DNA of 64,000 bases from Tetrahymena thermophila SB210. Lineage: Eukaryota > Ciliophora > Oligohymenophorea > Hymenostomatida > Tetrahymenidae. A program made the position numbers and the translations under genes. The notes beneath the pieces were generated by a model. That model had not been told where the DNA came from. It was given only the letters and a program-made list of their open reading frames with translations, and did no database searches. This document shows, piece after piece, positions 1 to 13,485 of this stretch (its first letter is position 1; the number at the start of each line of letters is the position of its first letter). The stretch is from contig NW_002476355.1 of assembly GCF_000189635.1 (NCBI RefSeq), positions 390,557 to 454,556 of the forward strand. The letters are read 5' to 3'.

Positions 1-437
1 AATATTTATTTTTATTAAAAATAATAGATCATTTAGTAAGAAAATTAATTATTTATTATCAAAAGGCTAAAATCAAATATAAAAACTAATTTCAATTAAC
101 AATAATGAAATGATTTAAATATATTTGAATTTTTATTTCTGAGCATTTAGAATTATAGGTTGCTCTTCCAACTTTTTAATATTAAAAAAGCTAGCCTTAA
201 TCTACTTATTTAATATCTAAGCAAGAAATTTTTAAATTAATTAATTAATTATTTCGTTTTTTCAAATAGAAAATAAAAATTACTTTTAGAAACAATAAGC
301 ACACAATATAATAATTATAAAACTTTTATTTGAAAATTTAACTCAATTTGTTTATATGGTTACAAAAAGATAAGTGAAGTACATAAAAAAATTTCATCAT
401 ATCTTTGTCAACTTACATATGAATTAAGTTTTATTCA
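1..437. other. AT-rich left edge, no gene seen
   Basis: Very AT-rich sequence with short homopolymers and no convincing exon. It may hold upstream exons or introns of the LRR gene that becomes readable from about 438, because that gene's start was not found. Confidence 0.4.
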
Positions 438-2898
438 TAATCTGAAATAACTTAGTTAATTTATGAATATCTAAGAAAATAGTATTTTCAACATTGAATT
501 TAAGAACTTAATGATTAGTAAAATAAAATAAAAAACAAATATCATACAATTTGCTAATAAATAACTTATTTAAGTAATCTTAATATAAACATCTAGCTTA
601 TTTTTATTCAAAATTTCTAACTTTAAACATTTTTACAAAATTGAAATGATTTAAAATATTTTTAATCTTAGAATTAGTATAACAGTAAGTAATTTCAATT
701 TAAACATGATAAAACAATACTTATGAATAAATTGAATATTTTATTTGATTTCTTGAAACAGGGATTAACTTAGAAGTTTTTTTAAATTCAATTATTATAA
801 AATTTAATTTAATTTGTAGTATTTTCTAAAATATTTTATTTCTTAATACTTTTTAAAAGTAAAATAAAAAATTATTTAAAGATTAATGCTTTTTAAAAAA
901 ATTCATTCTCTTAAAATTATAAAAATAAATTGCTTAAACATAATTCGAAGAATTAGTAAAAATTTAAATAAGATAAAAAGAAGACATTGTATTTTAATAA
1001 ATATAAAGAGTAATTAAAAAATATTTAATATTTAGATAAGTTTTAGTTTGAAAATATTTATTTTAATATAAAATATCAGATTGCTTGCTTATGGGGAACT
1101 GCCATTAAAATTCAATCATTCCTAGTATTTGTTAACATGATCAAATTAAACATGAATATTGTAAATTTTAAATTAATGATTTAGAAATTGCAAAAATGTA
1201 TTCATAATTAATTAATAAATAAATAAAGACAGTTAATTTACATCATATAGAAAATAGATTTCCTTAGTTATTAAGTAAATAAATTAATTTTCAGTTAATA
1301 GCTTATACATCATTTAAAAGATATTATTTTTTACATATTAAGTAAATCTAAAGGAAGCACTCAAAGCTTAATAGAGGAATTATCATAAAAAATGATATAG
1401 TATTAATAAATAACTCATTATTATATCTCTTTTGAGTAATTCAATATTTAATTATATATAACTATTTTAACTATTATTTCTTTTATGATAAAAAATAAAT
1501 ATAGAAGTGAAGATTTTATATATCATCTTGAAAATTTAAATAACGCGTTTAATTAGTCTAATTAAATTATTGAACTCAGTCTCAATTTCCAGTAATTAAA
1601 TTTATTGAGCTATTTTTAAATATTAATTTTTTTATTTTTCTGAAAAAAGGAGGCTTTCAATAAAAAATAATGGATTATAGAAAATAGGGTAATGCTTGTC
1701 ACATTGCTAGAAAGTTAAAAGATTAGAATTATGTTTAGGGTATTTATAAATCAAATTCTCTTATATTATAATAAAATAAATAAATCATATCAAACAAAAA
1801 TATATAATTATAATTAGGTCAAATTAATTCACTTATTAAGGAATCTAGTTATTATGTAACAATATTACAAAATTGAAGCTGCTAGAAAGAATCTTTCTTG
1901 AATTATAGTACTTTTTTTTATTTATATACTGATATTTGACTTCTTAAAGTATAAATTAATTAGAGTCTGACTCAGTTGTTGACATAGGGGATGCTGTTGC
2001 TGAACTTCCTTGCTTATTTTCTTTAAAATTAGATTTTTCGTAATACCATAAATTAATTGTTTTGTTAAATTAATCAACATATGATATATAAATAGTTTTA
2101 ATAATGTATAATTTGATGGGATTTAAAAATTTGTAAACTCAATTAATAAATCAGACAAGCTTTAATATTTGGACTTAACTTTAGAGTAAAATTAATTTCT
2201 CATTAAAAGCTATTTATTTCCCCTTAAATAAATAATTTTGGTTATAATAGTGTAAATAACATATTAGACATTGGATCTTTAGCCTTTAAATAGATAGAAT
2301 AAAAAACACAATTAACTTAACTCTCACTTTCTCTTTGGTAAAAAAATATTATTTATTTATTTTTATACATTTTATATGTTAAACTAATTTTAAATCCTAA
2401 AATTATTTTATATAGTTCAAATAATATTACAAATGTTGATCAGCTGATAGATTCTATTTCTTAACTCTTTAACTTATATAATTTAGTTATAGATTTATCG
2501 TAAATATTTATTTAGATCTTTTTATGCAATTTTAAATACAAATCAATACAGATATTTCATCAAAAGTAAGTACCTACCTCTACTAAATTTTTTATTTTTA
2601 AAAATAATAAAAAGATAAAAAAATAGTATAGGTTACTTTCATTTAAAAATCTTTAGTTTTTATCTTAAATTTATTTTTTGAGTAAAAATATTAAATTTTA
2701 ATTTGATAATTTATTAAATATAGATATAATCCTGTTAGCTCAAGTGTGGATTAACTAGAAATTGTAAAAAAACTTAATAATTTAAAAAAGCTATTAATTT
2801 TTAAATTTAAGATGAGAATCACAGCAAATCATAGATTTGCTAAAAAATATATACAATCAAATTTTAAAAAACTAGTAATCATGTAGTTTAATAGCTGA
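438..2898 (+). CDS. Leucine-rich-repeat protein, multi-exon, start not located
   Basis: Short exons each encode one LRR and are followed by a GTAA/GTAT donor. The readable ones are near 1350-1410 (GSTQSLIEELSQ), 1505-1590 (LENLNNAFNQ then IIELSLNF), 1655-1745 (GLQKIGQCLSHCQKVKRLEL), 1962-2038 (DIGDAVAELPCLFSLKLDF), 2117-2208 (GIQKFVNSINKSDKLQYLDL) and 2420-2500 (QLIDSISQLFNLYNLVIDL). A possible earlier repeat lies at 438-505. The last exon (about 2727-2898) ends in a basic stretch (KKLVIMQFNS) and TGA. The pattern is the same as in the LRR gene at 31229-35148, including a basic C-terminal exon. LRRs are protein-binding surfaces; the partner is unknown. The weak 438-505 exon sets only a provisional left limit, so the gene may start left of the window or be partly degenerate. 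The family call is fairly safe; exon borders are not. Confidence 0.55.
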
Positions 2899-3184
2899 TT
2901 TAGTAAATAAATATTTATAATATTAAGCAAGAAATAAGTATAATTTTAAATATGTAAATATGGATTGAATAAATAATTGATTGATTGATTGATAAACTGG
3001 CTGGCTGGTCTAACTATTTCAATTTAGTAAATTTATTTTGAAGTACGATTTATATAATTATATAGTCTCAATATTTAATTTAATTTATTCAATCACAATA
3101 AATTATTAGAAAAACAATAATATATATTATTTACTTATTTACTTATTTATTTATTTACATTTTATAGTATTTAATTTTCTGTAA

Positions 3185-5155
3185 TCAATTATTCATATTA
3201 AAAACTGTATCTTTGCCATCGTTTTCTATATTTTAATTGCTGATGTTGTTATTTTCAGTATTGTTGTACTCATATTATGGAGTTTGAAATGCATTTCCAT
3301 AATCTCCATAAGGTGCATAAGCTCCACCAAGATCATAGCCTGGAGTGATGCCATAATCAATAGCTCCTTATGAAGGAGTTTAATTTAAATCGACTTTAAC
3401 TTCTCCTAGATCAATTGCACCATATTAGTTTCCTTCAGAAGGAGCATTTGAAACATTGTTTTTATTCTCTCCAGAAAGATTATTATGACCTCCTTCTTCA
3501 TCTTTATGATCTTTTATTGGATTATTATCTACTCTCAAGTTATCTTGTTGAGCTTCATTCTTATCCTAACTATCAAGTCCTTGTAATTGTTCTAATTTAT
3601 CTTTCATGTACTCACTCTTAATAAATTTATCATCTCCTTTGCTCATAACATTTTCGTCTAACAAAAAATACAAATTTCTTTATAAAAAATATAAACATTA
3701 AATTTATTATTTATTTATTACTTATATGAAGGGTAACAGGAGGATTTTAAGCAGAAGGAGGATTTGTGTTGATGGTAATAGAGATCTTACCATTTGAATA
3801 GCTAGTAATTTTTTCACCCTTAATTATTATAATAACAAAATTTAATATTAAGGATTTAAGTTAAAATATTATTTTTACTCCAATAGGAAGACACCAATCG
3901 TAAATGTAATCCCATTCATAATTTTCACGATAGAAAAGTTCTTTGAACATCTTACGTAAATACAAGTAATCAGGTTTATCTTCAAATCTCAAAGAGCGAC
4001 AATAATTCAAATAGGTAGAGAATTCAACTAGTTTATAATAATAAAAATAAATAATCAGAATGAGAGAGGAATAAAAGTGGCCAATAAATTATATCAAACT
4101 CATAGTATTTTTGAATAAATAAATATATTACTAGGTAATCCTTTGCATAGAATTTCTACTGGAGTAGACATTTTCTTTTCCATAATTTTGTTGTATTTTT
4201 CTTACTTATTGTTTGCTTTAATACCTTGCCATGGTAGGTAACCTTTCAAGAAATAAACTAACACATAGCCTATAGCTTCTAAGTCATCTCTTCTAGACTA
4301 TTCTATACCTAAATGAGCATTTATAGAAGCATAACGAGCGGTACCAGTCAAGTTTTTATTTTCACGATAAGGAATATGCTAATGAGTCTTTGAATCTCTA
4401 AACTTTTTACCTAGACCATAGTCAATCACATAAATTGTATTTGATTTTTTACCTAAACCTATTAAAAAGTTATCTGGCTTGATATCTCTATGAATATAAC
4501 TCTTATAATGTACACTTTCTACTCTTTAAATCTAATTAATAAATATTAAGATGAATTTTGATAGAATTTATCTCATATAAATCTAAATGTTTATTCAATT
4601 TTAAAGCTGATTTGAAATCTAAAAATTTTATTTATACCATTTAATCGCATATCATGATAGTTGTTTTCAATGAAAATTTTCTTTTGCACAAATTGAAAAG
4701 ATCTTCAAGTGAGGGTCCTAGCAGATCAAGTACCATAACATTACAGCCTGCCTCTTGACCGAACCAATATAATTTAGGGATACCAACTAAAATATTTAAG
4801 TTAGCTATTTAATTTTTATTACTATTTGAAAAAAAAATACCTCTATCCTGTAATGCTTTCATTATTTTTGCTTCAAAAAGAAGCTATGGGTGCTTAGATT
4901 TGCTATCTTCCTATTTTTATAAAAGAGTGGCTTATATCGATCTGCTAAAATATTATTTATTTAATAAGTTACAAGCTTGACGGCAACAATTTCTTTTGTT
5001 TCTGTGTTAGTGGCTTTACATCAAAGAATAATTTTATAAAAGCTATTTTAAAAGAAATTGAAGTTACCTAAATAAATATCACCAAAAGAACCAGAACCAA
5101 GTTTTTAACCAATAAGAAATTTTCCATTGATTTTTGTGTCTTTAAGGTCAGACAT
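3185..5155 (-). CDS. Casein kinase 1 family serine/threonine kinase
   Basis: Reads from ATG at 5155 to TGA at 3187-3185 through several short introns (for example about 3658-3728). The N-terminus has the glycine loop [14 protein letters not shown], then the VAVKL lysine strand. Next comes [19 protein letters not shown] with IPKLYWFG, typical of CK1. The catalytic loop is [12 protein letters not shown], the metal-binding motif is the CK1-type [11 protein letters not shown], and the activation segment carries [20 protein letters not shown] followed by RDDLE. All catalytic residues are present, so it should be an active kinase. The C-terminal tail after the kinase fold is Asn/Gln/Tyr/Gly-rich and ends in NMNN; such tails vary among ciliate CK1 paralogues and may set localisation. 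In-frame TAA/TAG codons are read as Gln. The subtype among the many ciliate CK1 copies cannot be assigned by eye. Confidence 0.93.
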
Positions 5156-6356
5156 TTTGTATAAAAAGAATTAAAATGAGGATTGAAGGTTTTTTCTACT
5201 TTGGTTTTTTAATTCAATTAAATTCTTTAAATGACTAAATAAATAAATAGATTAAATTTCTTGAAGTTTTTATAATTATGTTTATAGCAAAAGCCAACTA
5301 ATAAAACAAACTATTAAAAGAAATTTTTTAATAGTTAAAAATTTTCATGCAATTTTGAATGTTGTTTAAAGTTGTTTTGTTTTAATAATTGCTAGGTTTA
5401 AATAATTCAATAAGAAATTCAAATAAATTACAGTACAGTAAATACATACATACATACATACAACAGAGATCTCTACCTACCTATCTGTCTTAGTAAATTT
5501 TTTATTAATTAATTAACTAACTAACTACCTAATAAAATAAATATAATTACTATTTTAAACAAAATTTAAAAGAACATTTGTATTAGCTGTTTAAAAATTA
5601 AAAGAAAAAATTTAGTAGAAATAAATAGGCATGCAGATTTTGTATTGAGAAAGAAAGAAAGAAAAAAAGAAGAAGAAGAGATTTTTGAAAGAATAAATTA
5701 AAAAATAGAATGAATGCAAATATAAAAAAGTACATATTTATTTTGATAATTTAAGATATGGAATTAAAAAGAATTATAAGTAAATGTAAATGATTAATAT
5801 TTAGTAGACGACACACACTTTTAACATATTAATCCTTATTAAAAACAAAAGTTATTTTGAATTGGTATTATTTTTTTTTATAATATTTTTCTGAATTAGT
5901 TGCAATAATTGAATAAGTTAGTTCTGCGGTTTATTCTTTTTTTAAATATTTATGCTCTAATTTTAATTTCTTTGATTTTCATTTTAAAGTTCAAGCCAAA
6001 CAAGTAATAATAGATAGTTTGAAAGGTATTTTGATTTTATTATTAATTTATTTATTTATTGATAGATAGATAGTCTATGTAAATTTAATAGATTTTATTT
6101 TGATTAAACTAATTTCATTGATTGATTTATTTATTTATTATAGCTTTATCAAGTAGTTGTTTATTTTTTTATAAGATAAATAAACAAAGGATTATTTATT
6201 GAAATATTGCGATTAATTAATTTGAAGATATATAGATAGATATCTATTTATCAATCTATCTTTCTTTCTTTGTATTTAATGTGTTAATTTTAAAGAGGGA
6301 TTTATTTTTTTGTCTAATTCATGGCAAAATTAAAATCATTTGAGGTCATTTTTTGT
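5156..6356. other. Intergenic spacer with microsatellites
   Basis: AT-rich spacer between two minus-strand genes. It holds an ATAC run (about 5442-5461), a GAAA/GAAG purine run (about 5648-5680) and GATA/TATC-like runs near 6059-6075 and 6228-6262. The left part must contain the CK1 promoter and the right part the 3' UTR of the Gln-rich gene. No exon seen. Confidence 0.5.
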
Positions 6357-9300
6357 TCAGACGAAGTTGTATCTGAATCTCCATGATTTGATTTCTGTGA
6401 AATTTTAACAGATGTAGATAAAATTCTATAGTGCTCTCAAGTGAGATGCTTTATCTTTCATTCTGCCTTGCATGATCCAATTATGCGCTTTGTTTTGGAG
6501 AAAATGCAAGAACAACTTCCTGTATCCAACAATGAAAACAAACTCTTTTAGGAGAGCTCTGTTAAACTTTTTGTTTTTAAAGAATTACTTGAGAATATTT
6601 TTATATTCATTAAGCTCAGAGGCATCATTTATGCCTAACAACTCCATAATTTGTTACTCCTCTTCTTCTGATTAGACAAAAGTCAAAAATTAATTTAAAA
6701 AGTTTTTAACAAGATTTTTTGTATCAAACTTGCTCTTAGACTGACTGCCATCAGAGCATTTTGCAAATTATTCAGCAGAGCCAGCGCTGCTTTCGTCATC
6801 GATTTAATCATCATGATTTTCGTCTGTATTTTTACTTGATTTTCTTTTTTATTTGGTTTAAATTGCACTTTCATCATCGTCATCATAGAAAACTTATTCA
6901 ATATTTTAAGTTAGTTTATTCTTCTTTTTCAAAGCTGCTTTTTTCTAAGCCTTTGATTGAATTTAATATTATTATTGCTGTTGTAACTATTATTAATCGA
7001 ATTATTTTTATTATAAATCTTCTTCGTTCACAGAAAAGGAACTTTAGTTAGAATTTTGTTTGGAAAGGACAGCAGGATACAATGGCTGTGTAGTTTGCGA
7101 GCACATTGTGCCACTTCTTGATATGCCACCAACTTGAGCAAGGTACTGCTCATATTTTTCTGGCATAATAATTTCTGCCAAATGCGTAGTTTTAGGAGAG
7201 GGAGCAGGCCCTCCATAAATTATTTTTGAGTTTTTCACTTTTTTTTAATTTTTTTCAATTTTATTTTTAATTTTTGTATTAATTAAATTATTTTGCATTT
7301 GTTGTTGTGAATAAGATTATTCACTCAGTTCGCTTGAATGTTATTTATCTTCAGCATGTCCTTCTTATTATGAACATTCTTCGTTTTAAAGTTAATTCTC
7401 AAAAATTTAGTCACAGTCTCTCGATGATGATGGTAGTTACTAACGGTCTTCAAGAAGTTGCTGTTGCAAGGACTGCTTTTACTTTCTTTCCATAATTCTT
7501 TTTGATCTGTGTCTTAAATTAAGTTTATCAAATTTTTCCTTTGATTTAAATTCCTTAGCAATAGAATTTTGTTGTATTGAAGGTGAATTTTACTTTTCCT
7601 TTTTATTATTTATTTGCGAACTATTGATTATAATTTATTTTTTATCTTTTAAATTATTCGTATTACTGTTATTATTGTTGTTGTTATTGTTGATTATTTT
7701 TCCTTAATCAAAACTTTATTCTGAAATTAATTAATTTAAATATTCTTCTAATGATTGCTTGTTTTATTATAAACATTAGTTGTTAACTTTTAAATTACTA
7801 AGTACTTCATCTAATTCATTTTAGGCATTTTCCTAATCCAGTTTCGAAATAACACTCGACTACTAACTTGATTTTTCAGGCTACAAACTTGCGATTACAT
7901 TATGATTAAACGATGCAATTTGATTTATCAGCTAAATAGACTGCATAATATTATCTTCGTTTGTTTAAATTTAATTATTTTCTTTATTCTTTATATCACT
8001 AATTATACTTTATGGAGATCCTAAAGGTGATTCTTCCAAAATTTGCTCATCAGACTAATTTTTTTATTGTGCTTCTACGCTACTGCTTAAACCTAATATT
8101 TGACTTAAACATATTATATTTTTAAGTTAGCTATCCTATTCTTACATATTTAATTACTATTATGATTTATTGATTTATTTAAAAAATTTTTTTTTTTTTT
8201 GAATAAGATCTGTTTAGGTGTTTTGAATATTATTGATTATTATTTAATCCCCAAATTTGATAATAAATTATCTTTATTTATCACACTATATATTAGGGTT
8301 AGATAAGCTATTTGCGTTATCAATCAAGCATTCATATTATTTTGAATTAGATTTTTATTCTTATTAAGCTTTCACTTATTCTTCTTACTTTGAGTCTACT
8401 TTTCTTAGACACTAGATTGGAATTTTAGAGACTGCTTTGTCTTTGATTATGCTTGAATTCTAAATTTCAATTTCAGATATAATGTGCTCATTCCATTAAA
8501 TTTAATTGTTCACTTTTATTTGCTTATTTAATTCTTCTATTTCTTCTTCACTTTCATCGTACTTTTCTTCTTCTTCCAAGCGAAGCGCCCTTAAGTCGAT
8601 CACTTAAATTTACTGCTTGTGATTTGAAGATATAGCTTTATATTTTACCTGTAAAGCGGTTTAGTCTTTATAAGCCCAAGGATTTGATTAGTTTGTTAAA
8701 ACTTCTACTGCGCAATTGTTATTAGGTGATATTTTTTTATATTTGCAAATATCACTTATTTTTCTCTTTTTAATGTTATTTTTGGTCTATTAAAAGAGCT
8801 ACTTCTTTGATTTATCAGGAGTGGAGTAAATAAACGCATCTTAAAATTTATTTTATTAAGGAAGAGTGTCTTGAGAATCTTTGAGAGTTACTGCATTTTG
8901 GTTCTAATTTTAAAGTATTTAAGTAGAAGAAAATTTACTCTACTTTTTATCACTTGCTATTTGATTATTATTATTAATCAAAGAATCAGATTACTTAAGC
9001 TAAATTAAGAGAGATTTATTGAGACTGATTGTTTCTCTTATCTGAATACCTCTTTTCTATTGATAATAAAAAGATTTAGTATCTTACAAAATAAATTTGT
9101 TTCAATTACAAATATTGAAACTCTTTATTTTTATAAATTTTTTAATTAAACACAAATTATTTAAGCTAAATTCACAAATTCTTTGATTTCATTTTCATAT
9201 TTCTTTCTTTATTAATTTATTGTTAATTATCTTGTTTGTTTGTTTGTTTGTTTGTTTGTTTGTGTGTTTGTTTTTTTGATAGTCGGTTGGTTCTTTTTAA

Positions 9301-11188
9301 TTTTTTTGCAAAAAATACTATAAAATAAATTAGATACTGAATTGAGATGACTGGCTGATAATTAAAATCCCTTCTTATTCGATTACTCTGAATTTATTTT
9401 TTATTTCAAATCTTCTTTTTGCTTGTCTTAGCAAGACTGAATTAAATTTTCGAGACTTATTTTAAGTTTATCCTATGCATCTTTACACTCTTATGCTTAT
9501 TAATATTTTTTATTATTTGAATAAAAAAGTTTCTAGTTTAAATTGTCTTCTTTTTCTGGGCTTTTTTCTTAAAACTCTATATTTGCTTTCATTGATGAAA
9601 AATCATTAGAATTAAGGCTTAAGACAAGATTTAGCTTTTAATTATCTACTTCTTTTTCATTGTTTTTCTCAAATGATAAAATTTATTCTCCTCCAGCAAT
9701 ATCTTGATCTAAGCTATCTTGCTATTCTTCTTAATCAAAGCTGGTATATTCCTCATCTTATCTATCTTCTAAAATTAAATAAAATGCCACACTTTATAAT
9801 TTAAATTTTATAAATATTTATTTACCTGTCTATTCATGGCTAATCTCATTTTCAGATGATTATTTTGATTGCTTTTTGCAAAGCTCATTAAAGATATCCT
9901 GCTTTAAAGAGCCATCTTCCAGCTTAGAGAAATCCAATTAATTTAATTCTTCTATTATTTTTTCTGTAGTAAAATTAATTCCTTGCTCATTTTATAGAGG
10001 ATTTTATTACTAAATTTGCGACGCAAAGCTTTTACTGTGCATCAAAAGAGTGAATGCCATATAAACGCGATCACTATCATATTCTAGAGATTATTTGTTA
10101 CTATCTTAATTGTTAATTGTTTGTTCTTAAATATCTTTAGGTTTATCAAAACTTTAATCTTCTTCATATTAAATTTATTAGTTGCTGTTTTTGTTTGCCA
10201 AAGTAGAATTAAAATTTTTTTGGAAATTTTAGAACAGTTATTCACCACGAGCAGTAGAGTTTAGTTAGTAACAACAATTCATTTCATTTTCATTTGAATT
10301 TTCACTTTCATCTTTGGAATTAGTTTGAGACACTCCTGAAGTAGATTAATTAATTTAAAATATATTACTTGTATTAGATTTTTAATTAGTATTTTCCTTT
10401 GAAGATAAAAACGAAGAAGGTTTTTATATTAAAATTATTTTCTCCTTAGAATTCTTAATTGAGCTTGAGTTTGAAGGTGAAGTCTAAACATAGTCATCAA
10501 ATGAATTTTTTTATTAGGGTGACTGTACTCTTTCATTATCGTTTCCTATTTCTGAATTTTGTTTTTGGCAATTAGTAGAATTAGCAAATAGATTCTTTTT
10601 TAGTTTATTTAAAGAATCGTCTTGTTATGAATTACTTGAACTCTTCTCATTTTCTTAGGTATTACTGCTATTATTGACAGCCTTTGATGAGTCGCTTTGG
10701 TTTGAGTAAAGACTCAATGCCGTTGATTTTCTAGAATAATGCATTTAATCAGAGTAACTAAAAGGAGAAGAATTTCGTAAAGCATAACTCTCCTTGCATA
10801 GCTCTAATTTCTCACTAAAAGAACTCTTTTCTTATTTGCTTTTAAGATTTAAAAACTCTTCTTATTGCATTTGTTCATTTGATACAGAACATGCATTTTA
10901 TCTTGTATAGTAGTCTTCGTTTGATAAGTTATTTCTGATTGGAGACTCTGAGTTGCTCTAGTTATCTTCAATTTATCTTTACTACTCAAAAGATTAGCTT
11001 TCTTATAAAATTTTCTAGCCTTATTGTTATTAATTTACTTAAGAAATTGAGTGCTTAGCAAGAGACTAAGAAACCTCTTTATCAACTAACAGCTTCTCAA
11101 TAAACTAATTAGTAGAAGAGCTGATGTCATTTTCACTTTAAATGTTAGATTAGAGGTATGTATCTTCCCTCTTTTTGACTGATATCAT
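6357..11188 (-). CDS. Large Gln/Asn/Ser-rich protein of unknown function
   Basis: Open under code 6 from ATG at 11188 (MISVKKREDTYLQSN) to TGA at 6359-6357, with at least two introns (about 9776-9827 and about 9070-9346; the second contains a TGTT microsatellite). The product is roughly 1,450-1,550 residues, mostly low complexity: Ser/Asn/Gln-rich at the N-terminus, acidic in the middle (for example EEEEKYDESEEEIEELNKQ), then basic and Gln-rich. The last ~110 residues differ: a compact, hydrophobic, probably helical segment starting IMELLGINDASELNEYK and running through KEFVFIVGYRKLFLHFL to the end. That segment is the best candidate for a folded domain; I do not recognise it. No signal peptide or membrane segment. 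I treat it as one gene because the frame stays open across 6357-9060, but a split into two genes cannot be ruled out. Many glutamines are TAA/TAG. Confidence 0.7.
9232..9271. repeat. TGTT tetranucleotide microsatellite in an intron
   Basis: About ten tandem TGTT units with one TGTG interruption, inside the proposed intron of the Gln-rich minus-strand gene. Confidence 0.85.
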
Positions 11189-13485
11189 TTTAAATATTGA
11201 AGTATAAAGACAATTGATCTTGTCAAATTATGATTGAGCTTATTATAATTATTATATTCTTAGTAAGTCTTTTAATTTAATTTTTTCTGTTTGTTTTTCT
11301 ATTTATTATTACTATAGCTTTTTATCTTTATGATCATAAGTTTTTTTTTTTTTGATGTGAAATCTAAATTTGAAGAAATATGAATCCTCCATAGTAATTT
11401 GTTATCAAATAAACATTGAAAAATAGTGAGTAAAACACAAATAAAACAAAAATTTCTGTGACAATGTGTGAAATCAGTATCAAAAATAAATGATTAACAA
11501 TTTTTATATAAAAAATTTATTGTCAAGTCTTCATATTTAACTCAACGAGCATTCATTTTTTTGTGATTGGTGCAAGAATGTTTATGAATTTATTTATTTA
11601 TTTATTCATTATTTCATTCTATCTTTTGTGTCTTTATATGCAGAATATTAAAAATTTTAATTATTTATTGTAAATACTATTATGTTTGCTTGAGTGGTAT
11701 CTGTTAAAGAAAAGTGAGAGGAAGTAAATGTTGAATGAGTGCATAATTTAAAATAAATATTTAAATCTGAATGGTATTTAATCATAATTTATTTATGACT
11801 CTACTTCTACTTATTTATTATGAATCTCCAGTAGCTTTCTAATAGAAGACTTAATGAACTAAATTAAACAAAATGAGATTGATTATTCCTAATAAAAATT
11901 TTAAAATTTAGAATCAAGTTTATAAATGATTTTTGAATTTTAAGTGTTCCTAAAGAGTGTTTTTGTTTTGTTTTTTTTCCTTTTAATCAATATTTTCTAT
12001 TTACTATATTAATAATATTGTAATATTATCTTATTATCAATTGATTGACTAATAAATAATCTTGAACAATACTGAAAGAATTTGAAAATAATCAAAAACA
12101 AACATGAAATGAGCATAAACAACAGTTCAATTAATTTTATAAATACAATAAATATGTCAAGCAAAATAATTAACTTCCAATTGTTTGTTAACAAATTATA
12201 AAAAATATCAGTACAGTTTTCAGTTTTATTTTTATTCAGGTTGTAATAATTGGCAATCAATTAATTTAGGCTCTTTGTTAGTTTTTGTTTGATAAATTTC
12301 ATGCTATTTAAATTTTAGCGTTTTTTCTTAATTTTATTTTTATCAAATAAATGTTAGGATTATTGTATACATATTTGAATTTTCTATTCCTACTTCTTTG
12401 TTTTTCTCAACTTTAATAAAATTTAGTCACATACAATAATTAGTAATTTTATAATATAAATTCTTCTTTTTATTTGTTTAAAACCCTTAGATTAATTAAC
12501 TAACACAAAAGACTTCTAATAGTTAAAAAAAAGCAGAATAAATTTTTTTCCCTATTTAAAATATTAAATACAACTTTAAAAAATTCAAATGTAAATCAAA
12601 TATTGATTAATTTAATCATATTAAAAAAAACTAATGTTAGCAGATAATTTAAAATAACAAATAATGGTATATTAAATTGCTTTGTCTATTATTTTTATAT
12701 TAGGCGATTGATTACATTTAAATATTCATATATTCTTTATAAATTTGTTTTTATTATAATAAAACTAAATATAAACTAAAAAAAGTAGAAGTTTTTAACC
12801 AATTTATCAGCACATAAAATTGTATTAGTAAGCTTTTAAGTACTAATAATTAATATAATTGCATAAAATTCAAGTATTTGCTTTAAATAATTAAAGGAGC
12901 TCTATAAAATAATGTAGTGAATAATCAACTGGCTGAATAAATATGATGAATGAAAGATTAAATTATTTAGATAATCTATATATACACACATTTTTATTTT
13001 TTTTGAAGTTACAGTTGCTATAAATATAAAGAAATAAAATTTGATATATATTTGTAAATTTAATTATTTGGTTAAAGTGTTAAATTTTTATAACTATTTG
13101 CACTTACTTACATATTCATTCTAAAGAAATTATTATCTAAGTGATTTACTCATTTTTATTTAGAGTAGATCAAATATGTAACTGATTGATATTCTGTCCT
13201 CTTCTTTATTATTTATTTTTATTATTATTAAGGAAAAAGTTATGTTTAGAGAAAATTATTTGAGTCCTTTACTACCCAAAGCTAGAAATATATATATTCA
13301 ATAAATTATGAGATTTCAAGGCTTATTTAGCTTTATATAAAAATTTGAATGAAACTTATTCAGGCATTAAGATTACTACTACCACTACTAGTATAATTTA
13401 ATCAAAAAAAGAATTTGAATCGATTTCTCTCTTTTGATAACAAAATCTGATTTGTTTGTTTGGTTGTTAAATATATTCAACTTTT
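11189..13485. other. Intergenic region, 2.3 kb
   Basis: AT-rich spacer that must contain the 5' region of the Gln-rich gene at its left and the 3' UTR of the next minus-strand gene at its right. A short upstream ORF starts at an ATG near 11393 (MEDSYFFKF...) and stops just before the main ATG in another frame. A long code-6 open frame at 11553-12260 (-) is discussed under rejected items. Nothing else convincing. Confidence 0.4.

Noticed and set aside
1930-2110. Coding-looking minus-strand frame (NLWYYEKSNFKENKQGSSAT)
   Set aside because: The plus strand here encodes an LRR exon (DIGDAVAELPCLFSLKLDF) in phase with its neighbours; the minus-strand frame has no ATG and is its antisense shadow.
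3415-3621. Plus-strand 68-codon frame in the CK1 region
   Set aside because: It is antisense to the C-terminal tail of the casein kinase 1 gene and has no independent support.
6695-7238. Several short standard-code frames on both strands around 6.7-7.2 kb
   Set aside because: All lie within the Gln-rich minus-strand gene. One is a piece of the true frame cut by TAA/TAG; the others are out-of-frame shadows.
11553-12260. Minus-strand code-6 frame of 236 codons with hydrophobic segments near its start
   Set aside because: With only TGA as stop, frames of this size appear by chance in AT-rich DNA. Codon composition is intergenic-like and nothing is recognisable. Transcript evidence would be needed.
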